51,364 nt of DNA, taken from Deltaproteobacteria bacterium (GTDB taxonomy: Bacteria; Desulfobacterota; Syntrophia; Syntrophales; UBA5619). Below are positions 16,811-25,441 of the stretch, piece by piece (within the stretch, counting starts at the first letter, position 1; each line of letters starts with the position of its first letter). The notes beneath the pieces were generated by a model that saw nothing but the letters and a program-made list of their open reading frames with translations, had not been told where the DNA came from and did not search any database. Location of the stretch: assembly GCA_021372695.1 (NCBI GenBank), contig JAJFTY010000174.1:1-51364 (forward strand). The letters run 5' to 3'. The translations under genes and the position numbers were made by a program.

Positions 16811-17257
16811 ATGATTCGGAACGCTATCCGGCTATTGGGGGCTCTGTTCATCTTCTGCGCACTGATCGCGCCGTCTCATGCGGACGCCGGCACGATCTAT
16901 CTCTGCGAAGACCAGGACGGGAACGTCGCCATATCGGATTATCCGCTGCACGGGAAAAAATGCCAGCCGAGCGCCACGTTCAAAGACGTGACCGCCGAAG
17001 AAAAGGCGAATGCCGAAAAGGAAGAGGAGAAGGAGAGGGAGTCTCAGGAAAAAAAGACGGCAGCCGAGGCCGAAAAGAAGAAAGCTGCCGAGGCTTTGAC
17101 CGCATGTTATGACAGTGCCAGTGCCCGTCGTCTGAACTGCGTGGGATATTTCACGGGCATGGATGATTCGGTTGTGTACAATCTGACGACGCAATGCGAT
17201 GAAAAGCTGAAGCAGGAAATGGATCAGTGTCAGAAACAGTATCCGCAGAAGCCATGA
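16811..17257 (+). CDS. Exported DUF4124-like protein with charged coiled-coil linker
   Basis: 148 aa. A signal peptide (about 1-27, LLGALFIFCALIAPSHADA) is followed by a DUF4124-type stretch (TIYLCEDQDGNVAISDYPL, with KKCQPS). DUF4124 is a short cell-envelope domain of unknown role. Residues about 60-95 are almost all Lys, Glu and Ala and should form a long helix or coiled coil. The tail has four Cys (ACYDS, LNCVGYF, TQCDEKL, DQCQKQ) that could form two disulfides in the periplasm. Monocistronic, with its own promoter at 16616-16644. Confidence 0.75.
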   Translation: MIRNAIRLLGALFIFCALIAPSHADAGTIYLCEDQDGNVAISDYPLHGKKCQPSATFKDVTAEEKANAEKEEEKERESQEKKTAAEAEKKKAAEALTACYDSASARRLNCVGYFTGMDDSVVYNLTTQCDEKLKQEMDQCQKQYPQKP

Positions 17258-17441
17258 GCGCCGTGTGGGCGAGGGCCGTCGGGGTGCGGGAGGCTGGGTG
17301 ATCATGAACCCGCCAAGGCAATCCGCGACCCGTCATGGATGAACCGGCTCACGGCCGCCGGCAGGGTGACGGGCTTCTTGCCGGGACCTTCACGGAATTC
17401 GAATTCCGCCCGATTGTGCGGAAGGTGAGCGTGATGGCATC

Positions 17442-17469
17442 GTGCGGGCCGGACGAACCCGGCCCGCAC
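17442..17469. terminator. Strong hairpin between convergent genes
   Basis: GTGCGGGCCGG pairs perfectly with CCGGCCCGCAC around ACGAAC (11-bp stem). It lies 27 bp beyond the stop of the DUF4387 gene and 184 bp beyond the DUF4124 gene. No clean T-run, so it may act as a 3'-end stabiliser as well. Confidence 0.5.
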
Positions 17470-17496
17470 CCTCTCCTTGCCGCCGGCGATCCGGCA

Positions 17497-17820
17497 TCAT
17501 CCCACGGGCACTTCGACATCCAGCAGGGGCGGGTACTGCTGGCATCCAAAGATGTCCCCGTCGCCGGGGTTGCCGCTGTAGATTTCGCGATAGATCGTGA
17601 ATTTGATCGCATAGGCCGGATCGAATTCCTGGAAATCGCTCACGCGCTCCTCGGGAATGCCGTACAGTTTGGCCACGGTCGTCTTCGTCAGCGCCCCGCT
17701 CTTTTTGACCAGATCGTAATTTTCCTTTTCCCGGAAGATGATATCGAACGTAACCTTGTCGGTTCCCGCGTTCTTGCTTCGGATCGTTTTGGCCAGTTCG
17801 ACCAGTTTTACCGTTTTCAT
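17497..17820 (-). CDS. DUF4387 protein, AtuA-associated
   Basis: 107 aa from ATG 17820 (AGGTAAG upstream). The sequence opens MKTVKLVELAKTIRSKNAG and includes DIIFREKENYDLVKKSGALT and EFDPAYAIKFTIYR, the DUF4387 pattern, ending in a conserved-looking YPPLLDVEVPVG tail. DUF4387 genes travel with DUF1446/AtuA-like genes, and here the AtuA-like gene ends 17 bp upstream. The two probably form one enzyme or complex. No cofactor motif is seen. Last gene of the TAXI transporter operon. Confidence 0.8.
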   Translation of the reverse strand: MKTVKLVELAKTIRSKNAGTDKVTFDIIFREKENYDLVKKSGALTKTTVAKLYGIPEERVSDFQEFDPAYAIKFTIYREIYSGNPGDGDIFGCQQYPPLLDVEVPVG

Positions 17821-17837
17821 TGTCTTACCTCGCATGA

Positions 17838-19202
17838 TTATTCGATGATCGTCTCCTTGAACCGGACGAACTCCATGGGATCGTCCACCGGGATCACGTG
17901 GTTCATGGTCCACGTGTAGGCCGGCGGCGCGGGAAGAACGCCGTCGACGACGAACGCCGCCGAGCCTGCGGTCCCCTTCACCTCGGGAAGCCGGGCATAG
18001 AAGATCTGGCGGCAGCCGATCAGGGCCACCTCTTCGGCGATCTCTTTGGTCGGAGCCACCCCTTCGACGACCACGCACAGTTCGTGGGATTTGATCTCCT
18101 TGACGGGTTCGAGAGCCCCCATGACGCCGTTCTTACCGTAGATGTGGTAGAAGAGCTGGTAGGTCTTGCCGGCGAACCGCTCATCGACCTGGCTGCGGGC
18201 CCAGTCGATGACCTTGTCGATATGCTTGATCGTGTAGGGATCGCGGATTCCGGCGATGCCGATGAACCGTTCGCCGATCTTTCTCGCCCCTTCGAGTTTG
18301 ACCTTGACCCTGCCCTCGATCGGGATAAAGACCTGTCCGGTGACCCGGGTGGTCTTCTCGTCGAATTGTTCGTACTTGCAGTGGGTCATGTCCAGCATGC
18401 CGCCGGCGTAAAACTCGTTATAGGCGTTCGAACGCTCGTACATGGCGTGGCCGGCGACCGAGGCGACGGTGCAGCGTTGTATGGGAGCCATGGCCGTGAC
18501 CTTTACGTCGTCCTGCGTGATCGTTCCGATGACCGATTCCTTGGCCGCGTAGGGCTCGGCGCAGAAGGAGGCGCACTCCAGGACCTTGCCCAGGTAATAG
18601 GCGTGGTTTTCGGGAAAACCTTCGTAGATCGCGGCTGCGGCGAAGATCGCCGCGTCGCTGCCTCTGCCGCCGATGATGACGTCCGCTCCCATCTGCAGGG
18701 CCTTGATGAAGGGATGCACCCCGACCACGGCCACGATCCTGTCGGTCGCCTCCAGTTCCTCCGGCGTCAGGTTCGTCCGGCCATCCAGCCCCTCGACCAC
18801 ATCACCCTTGGCCATCTTCTTCCGGATGTAATCCTTGTCCAGTTCCGAATAGAAGCTGACCAGTTTGAAGGGGGCCATGTTGTGCTTCTTCGCGAGGTCT
18901 TTGATCATGTCCACATACATGTCCACCCGGCTGTCGGTCCCCGTATCGCCCGAGGAGCCGATCATCATGGGGACCCCCTGCTTCCGTGCGGCGAGCAGCA
19001 TCAGTTCCAGGTCGTGCTTCTGCCAGGCGAAGGGGCTCACGCAGGTGTCGCTGCCCAGGGGTCCGGGGCCGATGTCGTCGCTTCCGGAGTCGCAGCAGTA
19101 GTAATCCGGTTTTGTCTCCGCGCCGATCCAGAAGCTCTCCTCCTTGGTCGGTGCAAAGCCCAGGTGTCCGTTGGGGCAGAGAATGCGCAGTTCTTTCTTC
19201 AT
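17838..19202 (-). CDS. DUF1446 family protein (acyclic terpene utilisation AtuA-like)
   Basis: 454 aa, cytoplasmic. Family features: an N-terminal Asp-rich CDSGSDDIGPGPLG, the Gly-rich VPMMIGSSGDTGTD, HPFIKALQMGADVIIGGRGSD, and the C-terminal EVALIGCRQIFYARLPEVKG. AtuA is named from acyclic terpene (citronellol/geraniol) degradation, but most DUF1446 proteins sit in other catabolic clusters and their chemistry is not settled. Here it follows a TAXI-TRAP transporter by 82 bp and precedes DUF4387 by 17 bp, so it most likely handles the imported compound. Isoprenoid substrates are possible but not shown. Confidence 0.8.
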   Translation of the reverse strand: MKKELRILCPNGHLGFAPTKEESFWIGAETKPDYYCCDSGSDDIGPGPLGSDTCVSPFAWQKHDLELMLLAARKQGVPMMIGSSGDTGTDSRVDMYVDMIKDLAKKHNMAPFKLVSFYSELDKDYIRKKMAKGDVVEGLDGRTNLTPEELEATDRIVAVVGVHPFIKALQMGADVIIGGRGSDAAIFAAAAIYEGFPENHAYYLGKVLECASFCAEPYAAKESVIGTITQDDVKVTAMAPIQRCTVASVAGHAMYERSNAYNEFYAGGMLDMTHCKYEQFDEKTTRVTGQVFIPIEGRVKVKLEGARKIGERFIGIAGIRDPYTIKHIDKVIDWARSQVDERFAGKTYQLFYHIYGKNGVMGALEPVKEIKSHELCVVVEGVAPTKEIAEEVALIGCRQIFYARLPEVKGTAGSAAFVVDGVLPAPPAYTWTMNHVIPVDDPMEFVRFKETIIE

Positions 19203-19284
19203 AATGGTTCCTCCATCGTTGGGTTATGCCTTGCCGGGAAAATCCTTCCGGTCCTTTGATTCGATCCTATTCGACGATCGCGGG

Positions 19285-21216
19285 TCACGTGGCAACCGCC
19301 ACCGCGGGTTTCAACACCCGGTCCAGGCCGAGCGCGATACCCGCGATCACGGCTCCGCCCGCCGTGATCGTCACATCCGGGAAGAGGAGCATCGCCCCGC
19401 CGACAAAGAACATCGCGCGAAGCGGGATGTTGAAGAGGCTTTTCTTCCAGCCGAAGAGTCCGTAGGACATCGAGATCGCTCCGATGAACCCCGTCACGGC
19501 GGCAAAGATGACTTTTCCCGGGGCGGCTCTGCCGATGAGCGCGGGGTCGAGCACCATGAAATAGGGCAGGCAGAAGGCCACGGCCCCGAGGCCGCAGGCA
19601 TAGAAGCCAGTCTTGAGCCAATCGCCCTTGGCGATGCCCGAGGAGACGACGGCCGCCTCGCAGGTCGGGGGCGTCACGGAGCCGAGGACACCCCAGTAGA
19701 TGAAGAAGAGGTGCGCCGCCACGACGTCCACCCCCAGCTTCTGGAGCACCGGTGAAAGGATCGAGACCGAGAGAAGATAGGTCGGGACCACGGGCATCGC
19801 GGTTCCCAGCACCAGGGGAAGGATCGAGGCGATCAGAAGCGAGATGTAGATGTTCTGGGTGCCCACGTCGAAGATCAGGGTGCTCAGTTTCGGTGCGAGG
19901 CCGGTGAGACCGATCAGGTTCACCAGGACGCTCATCGAAACCAGGATGGGGACCAGGCGCACGATGTCCAGGCCGCCGTTGCTCATCGCCTTGACCACGT
20001 CCAGGAAGAGCTTTTTAATGGTGCTCTCTCGGTAGTTCATCACGAAGTAAATGGCCAGGGCCGCCATCGAGGCGTAAAATCCCGCATCGATCAGGGGTTT
20101 CCCGAAACCGATCATCAAAAGCAGGATCCCCAGGGGAACCAGGAAGCCCGCCATTTTGTGGAAGGTGAGGATGTCCCGCCAGCGCGGGATCTGCTCCTTG
20201 GACAGCCCCTTGAGCCCCTGGCGCTTCGTCAGAAAGTGGACTCCCGCGATCACCCCGGTGTAGTAGAGGATGCACGGGACGATCGCGTAGAAGATGATCT
20301 TCAGGTAGGACATGTTGAGGAATTCTGCCATCATGAAGGCGGTGATGCTCATGATGGGGGGCGTGATCCCGCCGCCCGTCGAAGAGATCGCCTCCACGGC
20401 ACCGGCGAAGTTCGGCTTGTAGCCCGATCTGGTCATGAGCGGGATCGTGTAGGTGCCGGTCACCATGACGTTGGCGACCGAGCTTCCCGAAATGCTTCCG
20501 AACAGGGCGCTCGCGACCACGCAGGTCTTGGCGGGGCCGCCCGTATACCGTCCGGCCAGGGCCAGGGCCAGCTCGATAAAGGTCCTGCCCGCGCCCGTGA
20601 CCGAGAGGAGCGCCCCGAAGATGATGAACATCGAGATGAAGGTGGCCGACATGCCGGTGACGGCGCCATAGATGCCCAGGGGGGAAAAGTAGAGCGAGTT
20701 GACGAGCAGCTCCCAGTCGAGGCCCCGCATCTGCCAGATTCCCGGGAGGTAGGGCGCCGCGAAGACGTATCCGACCAGAAGCAGGAGCATGACCGGAATG
20801 ATCATCCCCATGGTCCGGCGCGCCGCCTCCAGGACCACGATGAACAAAAAGACCCCCAGGGCGAGGTCGAGATTCGAGGCGCTGCCCGGCTCGTTGTAGA
20901 TGGTCATGGTCTTCAGGTAGACGTTGACGTTGCTGACCAGAACCCCCGCGATGATGAGCAGATCCCAGAAATAGAGCTTTTCCTTCCTCAGCACCTTGCT
21001 CAGGGGATGGACGAGGAAGGCGAGAGAAATGCCGATGCCGACGTGGATCGCCCTGAGTTGCAAGTCGATGAGGTAGACGTAAACCGGCAATATGAACTGG
21101 ACCAGCGCGAAGACGAGGCCGCCCCAGAAGAGGGCCCTCTCCTTGAGCGTCTTTCTGCCACTCTCCGCAGGGACCGGGGTCTCCTGCAACTCTTCCTGAA
21201 ACATCGAGTAACTCAT
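19285..21216 (-). CDS. TRAP transporter fused permease (DctQ-DctM type)
   Basis: 643 aa from ATG 21216; GGAG is eight bases upstream, whereas ATG 21222 has no room for one. The N-terminal part (about 25-170) carries the small-subunit type helices, followed by the large 12-helix DctM-type domain with the conserved GSISGSSVANVMVTGTYTIP and AVEAISSTGGGITPPIM segments and VTPPTCEAAVVSSGIAKGDW. This is the fused 4TM/12TM permease used by TAXI systems. It imports an organic anion using an ion gradient together with the binding protein encoded 166 bp upstream. Confidence 0.92.
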   Translation of the reverse strand: MSYSMFQEELQETPVPAESGRKTLKERALFWGGLVFALVQFILPVYVYLIDLQLRAIHVGIGISLAFLVHPLSKVLRKEKLYFWDLLIIAGVLVSNVNVYLKTMTIYNEPGSASNLDLALGVFLFIVVLEAARRTMGMIIPVMLLLLVGYVFAAPYLPGIWQMRGLDWELLVNSLYFSPLGIYGAVTGMSATFISMFIIFGALLSVTGAGRTFIELALALAGRYTGGPAKTCVVASALFGSISGSSVANVMVTGTYTIPLMTRSGYKPNFAGAVEAISSTGGGITPPIMSITAFMMAEFLNMSYLKIIFYAIVPCILYYTGVIAGVHFLTKRQGLKGLSKEQIPRWRDILTFHKMAGFLVPLGILLLMIGFGKPLIDAGFYASMAALAIYFVMNYRESTIKKLFLDVVKAMSNGGLDIVRLVPILVSMSVLVNLIGLTGLAPKLSTLIFDVGTQNIYISLLIASILPLVLGTAMPVVPTYLLSVSILSPVLQKLGVDVVAAHLFFIYWGVLGSVTPPTCEAAVVSSGIAKGDWLKTGFYACGLGAVAFCLPYFMVLDPALIGRAAPGKVIFAAVTGFIGAISMSYGLFGWKKSLFNIPLRAMFFVGGAMLLFPDVTITAGGAVIAGIALGLDRVLKPAVAVAT

Positions 21217-21382
21217 AGGCATGCTCCGTTCATCTGGCGGTTGTCAAACGATCTTGACCGTTGCACTCCCTGCCGGGACGACACTCCCGTTCCCGGGCGG
21301 TTGATTGAAGCACGGACTCACCGGAGGACGCATCCCCCTTCGCGATCGCGGACGGGTGCGGGACCTTCGGCCTCGCGAATCG

Positions 21383-22420
21383 CTATTTACCTTTGTACTC
21401 GGCGGGGATGAATCTCTTCGGCACGTCTATCCCCTTTTCCTTGGCATAGCGGATCATTCCGGCATGGGCGGGCACTTCGGCGCCTTCCGGCACATACTTG
21501 AAGAAGTCACTGACGGGATTCCACCCCTTCACGGCCGGATAGGATGCCGCCACTTCGGCGATCCCTTCATAATAGGATTTGACGATGTTGTAGACGACGT
21601 CATCGGGAAGGTTCTTGGAGGCCATGGCCCCGACGAGCGGCGCCTCCTCGTACATCGGTCCGGCATCGGGCACCTGGGCGATGGTCCCCTTGGGCGTTTC
21701 GATGAAAGGAATGTACGGGTATACTTTTCTGATCTTTTCGGTATCGCCCTTGGCAAAGCCGATGGCGGTGATCGGCGTGGTCATGTTGACTTCGATCAGG
21801 GAGGCGTCGATGGCGTTCAGCGGGCTGGTCTTCTGGAGTCCGACGATCTTGCCGGACTGGAAGGCGTTAATCGAATCGCCGAGGGCACCCGGCATGAAGC
21901 TGATTTTTGACTTGAGCACCTCATCAAACTTCGTCATGTACAGGGTGGAGGAGGCGCCGGGGATGCCCGGAGAGAATTTCTTTCCGGAGAGGTCGGTGAA
22001 GGTCTTGATGCCCGAATCCTTGCGGACGTAAATCCGGTCCACGGTGACGTTGCGGATGAACAGGACGCGCACGTCTTTCCAGGGCTGGCCCTTGAAGGAG
22101 TCGATTCCCTGGTACATCTGCATGGCCGAAGGGATGTCGATCGAGAGGGCGAAATCGAAGGCCCCGCTCTTCAGTTTCCTGAGGTTGTCCAGGGCGGCCC
22201 CGCTTTCGACGACCGTCACGTTCAGGCCGACATTCGCCTTGTTGATGACATTGGCCGTTGCGACGCACCAGGCGTAAACGGCGGATGTCGAAGAGGTACT
22301 GCCCATGTTGATACTCATCTTCTTGGCTTCGGCAGCCGATGCGGACGAAATGCCCATCAGCACCGGAACCAGAACGGCTGTTAAGGCAGCCGCAAACACC
22401 TTGAACTTCAAAGCTCTCAT
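21383..22420 (-). CDS. TAXI-family TRAP transporter solute-binding protein
   Basis: 345 aa with a signal peptide ending near SASAAEAK (about residue 32). TAXI hallmarks: INMGSTSSTSAVYAWCVATA near the start, VVESGAALDNLRKL, FALSIDIPSAMQMY, and LSGKKFSPGIPGASSTLYM. It binds the substrate in the periplasm and hands it to the fused permease encoded downstream. TAXI ligands known in the literature include glutamate/glutamine and other small acids; the ligand here is not evident. GGAGG ribosome site; first gene of the operon driven from the operator-promoter at 22543-22576. Confidence 0.92.
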   Translation of the reverse strand: MRALKFKVFAAALTAVLVPVLMGISSASAAEAKKMSINMGSTSSTSAVYAWCVATANVINKANVGLNVTVVESGAALDNLRKLKSGAFDFALSIDIPSAMQMYQGIDSFKGQPWKDVRVLFIRNVTVDRIYVRKDSGIKTFTDLSGKKFSPGIPGASSTLYMTKFDEVLKSKISFMPGALGDSINAFQSGKIVGLQKTSPLNAIDASLIEVNMTTPITAIGFAKGDTEKIRKVYPYIPFIETPKGTIAQVPDAGPMYEEAPLVGAMASKNLPDDVVYNIVKSYYEGIAEVAASYPAVKGWNPVSDFFKYVPEGAEVPAHAGMIRYAKEKGIDVPKRFIPAEYKGK

Positions 22421-22542
22421 GGTATCCCTCCTCTGGATTGCAATGTGGACTTAATTCTGGATTGAACACCTCCCGCAATGACGGATCTCGTTCCGCTGCC
22501 GGTCGAGGATCGACGTTCTCGACAGAACAGGCAACGGTTGTG

Positions 22543-22558
22543 ACTGGTAATTACCAGT
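22543..22558. promoter_or_regulatory. Perfect 16-bp palindrome, probable GntR/HutC operator
   Basis: ACTGGTAATTACCAGT is its own reverse complement. The CTGGT...ACCAG core matches the style of operators of HutC-subfamily GntR repressors, and a HutC-type regulator gene ends 165 bp away. The palindrome covers the -10 box of the TAXI operon promoter, as expected for a repressor site. Confidence 0.65.
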
Positions 22559-22576
22559 TGCCCATTTCAGTGTCAA
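22548..22576 (-). promoter_or_regulatory. Promoter of the TAXI-TRAP/AtuA operon
   Basis: On the minus strand, TTGACA (22576-22571), a 17-base spacer, and TAATTA (22553-22548). Transcription would start near 22541, giving a leader of about 120 bases to ATG 22420. The rest of the 303-bp gap 22421-22723 holds no gene that I can support. Confidence 0.6.
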
Positions 22577-22723
22577 GCGAATTTTTGCACCGCCCGGAAG
22601 TCCAGCCGAGCGGCCGTTGGTTTCGGGTGGCGTGAGCGCAGGAGAAGAGAATAGGGGGTCGATGAGCTGAATGTGAGGGAAAACGGCCAAACCCGGTTGA
22701 TTCGCAGCCGCGTCCGCCCGTTT

Positions 22724-23518
22724 TTAAACGGAAAAATCCCGGATGATGTGAAATTTGTACCGGTCGCCGCGGTACATGGCCTTTCTGAATTCGAGGGGCT
22801 TCTGATCGCGGTCCGTGAAAACGGATTTGATCATCAGGATCGGTGAGCCCTTCTTGACCTCCATCAGCGCGGAGAGCCGTTCATTGGCGATCACCGCTTC
22901 GAAGGTCTGGTTGACCGTGGCGGGGAGAACGCCCAGCTTCGCGTAGAGGTCGTACGTCGAAAAAGGAAGCCCCTCCTTCTCCTGCACGCGAGCGATCCGG
23001 ACCATCCTCCGGCCGGCCTCCGGAAGGAAGAACGATTCGTAAAGGACCAGGGGCTCTTCGTCTCCCTTGCCGAGGAGCGCCAGTTTCAAAACGGATGAGC
23101 CGGCCGGAAGGCCCAACACCCTGGCCACTTCGCCGTCCGCTTCGGTCAGATCGGCGGAGAGGATCGCCGTGGCGGGTTTCATCCCCAGTTCCAGGACCGT
23201 CTGCGAGAAGTTGACGATTCGCGCCAGCCCCTGTTTGATCTTCGGCCGGGCGACGAAGGTACCCTTGCCGTGCTTCCGGAAGAGGACCCCCTCGTGGATC
23301 ATCTCGGAGATGCAACGGCGGACGGTGATTCTGCTGATGCCGTGCTGCAGGCAGAGCGTTCTCTCCGAGGGAATCAACTGGCCCGGAGTGAAGAGTCCGG
23401 CCTCGATCTGACGGGAGAGGCTCTCCTTGAGCTTCCTGTAGAGGGGGAGGCCTTTGTCCGACAGCTGCGAAACAGGCTCCTCGGGGGCGCCAAGCTGCTT
23501 GCGCTCATCTCGCTTCAT
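22724..23518 (-). CDS. GntR-family regulator, HutC subfamily (UTRA domain)
   Basis: 264 aa. The winged-helix DNA-binding domain lies at about residues 25-92: LPLYRKLKESLSRQIEAGLF, PSERTLCLQHGISRITVRR (recognition helix), FRKHGKGTFVA. A UTRA ligand-binding domain follows (about 110-260: RIVNFSQTVLELG, EPLVLYESFFLP, EVKKGSPILMI, RKAMYRGDRYKF). UTRA regulators release DNA on binding a small molecule. The gene lies directly upstream of the TAXI operon on the same strand and downstream of the zinc dehydrogenase (153 bp). The palindrome at 22543-22558 is its likely target. Confidence 0.88.
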   Translation of the reverse strand: MKRDERKQLGAPEEPVSQLSDKGLPLYRKLKESLSRQIEAGLFTPGQLIPSERTLCLQHGISRITVRRCISEMIHEGVLFRKHGKGTFVARPKIKQGLARIVNFSQTVLELGMKPATAILSADLTEADGEVARVLGLPAGSSVLKLALLGKGDEEPLVLYESFFLPEAGRRMVRIARVQEKEGLPFSTYDLYAKLGVLPATVNQTFEAVIANERLSALMEVKKGSPILMIKSVFTDRDQKPLEFRKAMYRGDRYKFHIIRDFSV

Positions 23519-23671
23519 CGGGCCGCCCCCCGAAAGAAAGCAGGTATGGAAGCCGGCACCGGTTCAAACCGCCCATGGAACACAAAAGGTCGCATGGCGT
23601 GCATGCTATTCGACGGCCTCCCGATTGTCAAGGCGGATCGCCCCTCTGCGTGAAAGATGATCTCGATGCCT

Positions 23672-24664
23672 CTACGGAAATTCGATCACAACCTTGATCG
23701 CCGCCGGGTCTTTCGCCGCAACGGCAAAGGCCTCCGCGACTTTCGAGATCGGGAAGCGGTGGGTGATCAGCGGTGCGATCGCGAGCTGGCCCTGGATTAC
23801 GGGCCGCAGGGCGAGCGGCGTCCAGAGGGTCCGCTGCGCGATCCCGTGGTGGACGAGCCCCGTGTTGATCACCTCCAGGCTGTTGTTGTGCCAGCGGGAG
23901 ATGTTCACCGTGATGTCCTGGGTGATCCAGCTGTAGAAGACCATGATCCCGTTGTGCTTGACTGCGGCGGTGCAGAGATTCACGGAATCGGCTGAGCCCG
24001 CCATGTCGACCACGACATCCGCCCCGAGGCCGTGTGTGATCTCCATCACCGCCTTGAGGGGGTCTGCTTTTGCACTGTTGACGGCATGGTCGAGGCCGAG
24101 TTTCCGGGCGAGCTCAAGTTTTCCATCCACGACATCGACGCCGATCACCTTGTACGCCCCTTTGGCCTTGGCCACCTGGGCCATGATCTGGCCGGCGAAC
24201 CCCATCCCGAAGATGGCGACCACGTCCCCGAACTGGATCTTCGACATGAGTCCCGAGAAGACCGCGCAGCCGATCGGCTCGCCGAGGCAGGCGAGATCCA
24301 TCTCCATCCCGGCGGGGACCTTCTGGAGGTCCTCCTCCCTGCCCTTGAAATATTCCGCGATGGTCTCGATCCAGCCGAAGGAGATCACCCGGTCGCCGAC
24401 GGCAAGGTCCTGGACCTGCGCTCCGACCGCCACGACGGTGCCGCCCCCCTCGTGGCCCAGGAAATAGGGGTAGGCAAAGACGGTGCGCATCTCCGTGTTC
24501 AAACCGCCGGACGGCGGAATGATCCCGTTGTAGAGGTTCTTGTCCGATCCGCAGATGCCGGCCAGATGCGTTTTGACGAGGACCTCGTCGGGTCCTATGG
24601 TGAGTTCCCTTTCCCTCGTTTCGATCCGGCCGATGCCGGTCAAACAGGCGCTTTGTGTCTTCAT
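23672..24664 (-). CDS. Zinc-dependent alcohol/polyol dehydrogenase (MDR family)
   Basis: 330 aa from ATG 24664 (AAGGGA upstream). Catalytic zinc ligands are visible as ICGSDK (Cys), GHEGGG (His-Glu) and GEPIGCA (Glu). The NAD(P) motif reads FGMGFAGQIMAQVAKAKGA. The usual four-Cys structural zinc loop after GDRV is missing (GDRVISFGWIETIAEY), as in some short MDR members. It likely oxidises a hydroxy intermediate of the same pathway as the neighbouring GntR/TAXI/AtuA genes, though it is transcribed separately or with gntR. Confidence 0.82.
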   Translation of the reverse strand: MKTQSACLTGIGRIETRERELTIGPDEVLVKTHLAGICGSDKNLYNGIIPPSGGLNTEMRTVFAYPYFLGHEGGGTVVAVGAQVQDLAVGDRVISFGWIETIAEYFKGREEDLQKVPAGMEMDLACLGEPIGCAVFSGLMSKIQFGDVVAIFGMGFAGQIMAQVAKAKGAYKVIGVDVVDGKLELARKLGLDHAVNSAKADPLKAVMEITHGLGADVVVDMAGSADSVNLCTAAVKHNGIMVFYSWITQDITVNISRWHNNSLEVINTGLVHHGIAQRTLWTPLALRPVIQGQLAIAPLITHRFPISKVAEAFAVAAKDPAAIKVVIEFP

Positions 24665-24832
24665 CGTTTTTCCCTTTTCATCTCTCTGTGGTTTGGGGAG
24701 GCCGAAGGACCCATGGCCTCTGCCCGGTTCGAGCGTCAAGGTATCCTTGGCGTCGACCGGCGGGATGCTAGCGGACGGCCGCGGAAATGTCAAGGCGCTC
24801 GCGAAGGTTTCCGGGATGGCCGTTCCCGTGAT

Positions 24833-25417
24833 TCAGGGATAGAGCCTCCGCATGGCCGAGAGGAACATTTCCACGGCGACGGTGGTCAGAATCATGCCCA
24901 TCAACCGTTCGGTCGCGACCAGGACCCGCTCTCCCAGGATCCGGATCAGGCTGCCCGACGCGAAGAGGATGACCCCCGAGAGCAAACAGGCCGCGGCAAG
25001 CGCGGCGAGCCATTCCGGCCACCGCGACGGTTCACGGGCCATCAGCAGCAGGACGGTGGCCATGGCCGAAGGTCCGGCGACCGAAGGGATCGCCAGCGGG
25101 ACGATGAACGGCTCGCCTTCAAGGGTGTCTTCGAAGACTTTTTCCGAACCGTAGAAGATCATCCGGAGCGCGATGATGAACAGGATGATGCCACCCGCGA
25201 TGCTGAGGGACGGTTCGGAGATCTGCAAGAGCCGCAGCAGGTAATGGCCGCAGAAGAGGAAGAGGACCAGGACGCCGAAGGCGATTCCCATCTCCCGGAG
25301 GATGATGGGTTTTCTGCGCCCCTCCTCCACCTTGTTCAGGACGCAGAGGAAGAAGGGGATGTTCCCCAGCGGGTCGAGCACCAGAAACAGAAGGACGGCA
25401 GCGGACAGGATGGACAT
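24833..25417 (-). CDS. MarC-family integral membrane protein
   Basis: 194 aa, six hydrophobic helices. Family marks: an early FLVLDPLGNIPFFL, SIAGGIILFIIALRMI, and VPLAIPSVAGPSAMATVLLL followed by the C-terminal GMILTTVAVEMFLSAM. MarC (UPF0056) proteins are inner-membrane proteins of unknown transport function; despite the name, they are not established drug-resistance factors. It lies alone, 168 bp upstream of the zinc dehydrogenase gene and 24 bp downstream of the DUF169 gene on the same strand. Confidence 0.88.
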   Translation of the reverse strand: MSILSAAVLLFLVLDPLGNIPFFLCVLNKVEEGRRKPIILREMGIAFGVLVLFLFCGHYLLRLLQISEPSLSIAGGIILFIIALRMIFYGSEKVFEDTLEGEPFIVPLAIPSVAGPSAMATVLLLMAREPSRWPEWLAALAAACLLSGVILFASGSLIRILGERVLVATERLMGMILTTVAVEMFLSAMRRLYP

Positions 25418-25441
25418 GGCATGCCTCCGTTTGACACGGTT

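Noticed and set aside
17898..19259. 453-codon plus-strand frame
   Set aside because: Antisense shadow of the AtuA-like gene with no recognisable domain.
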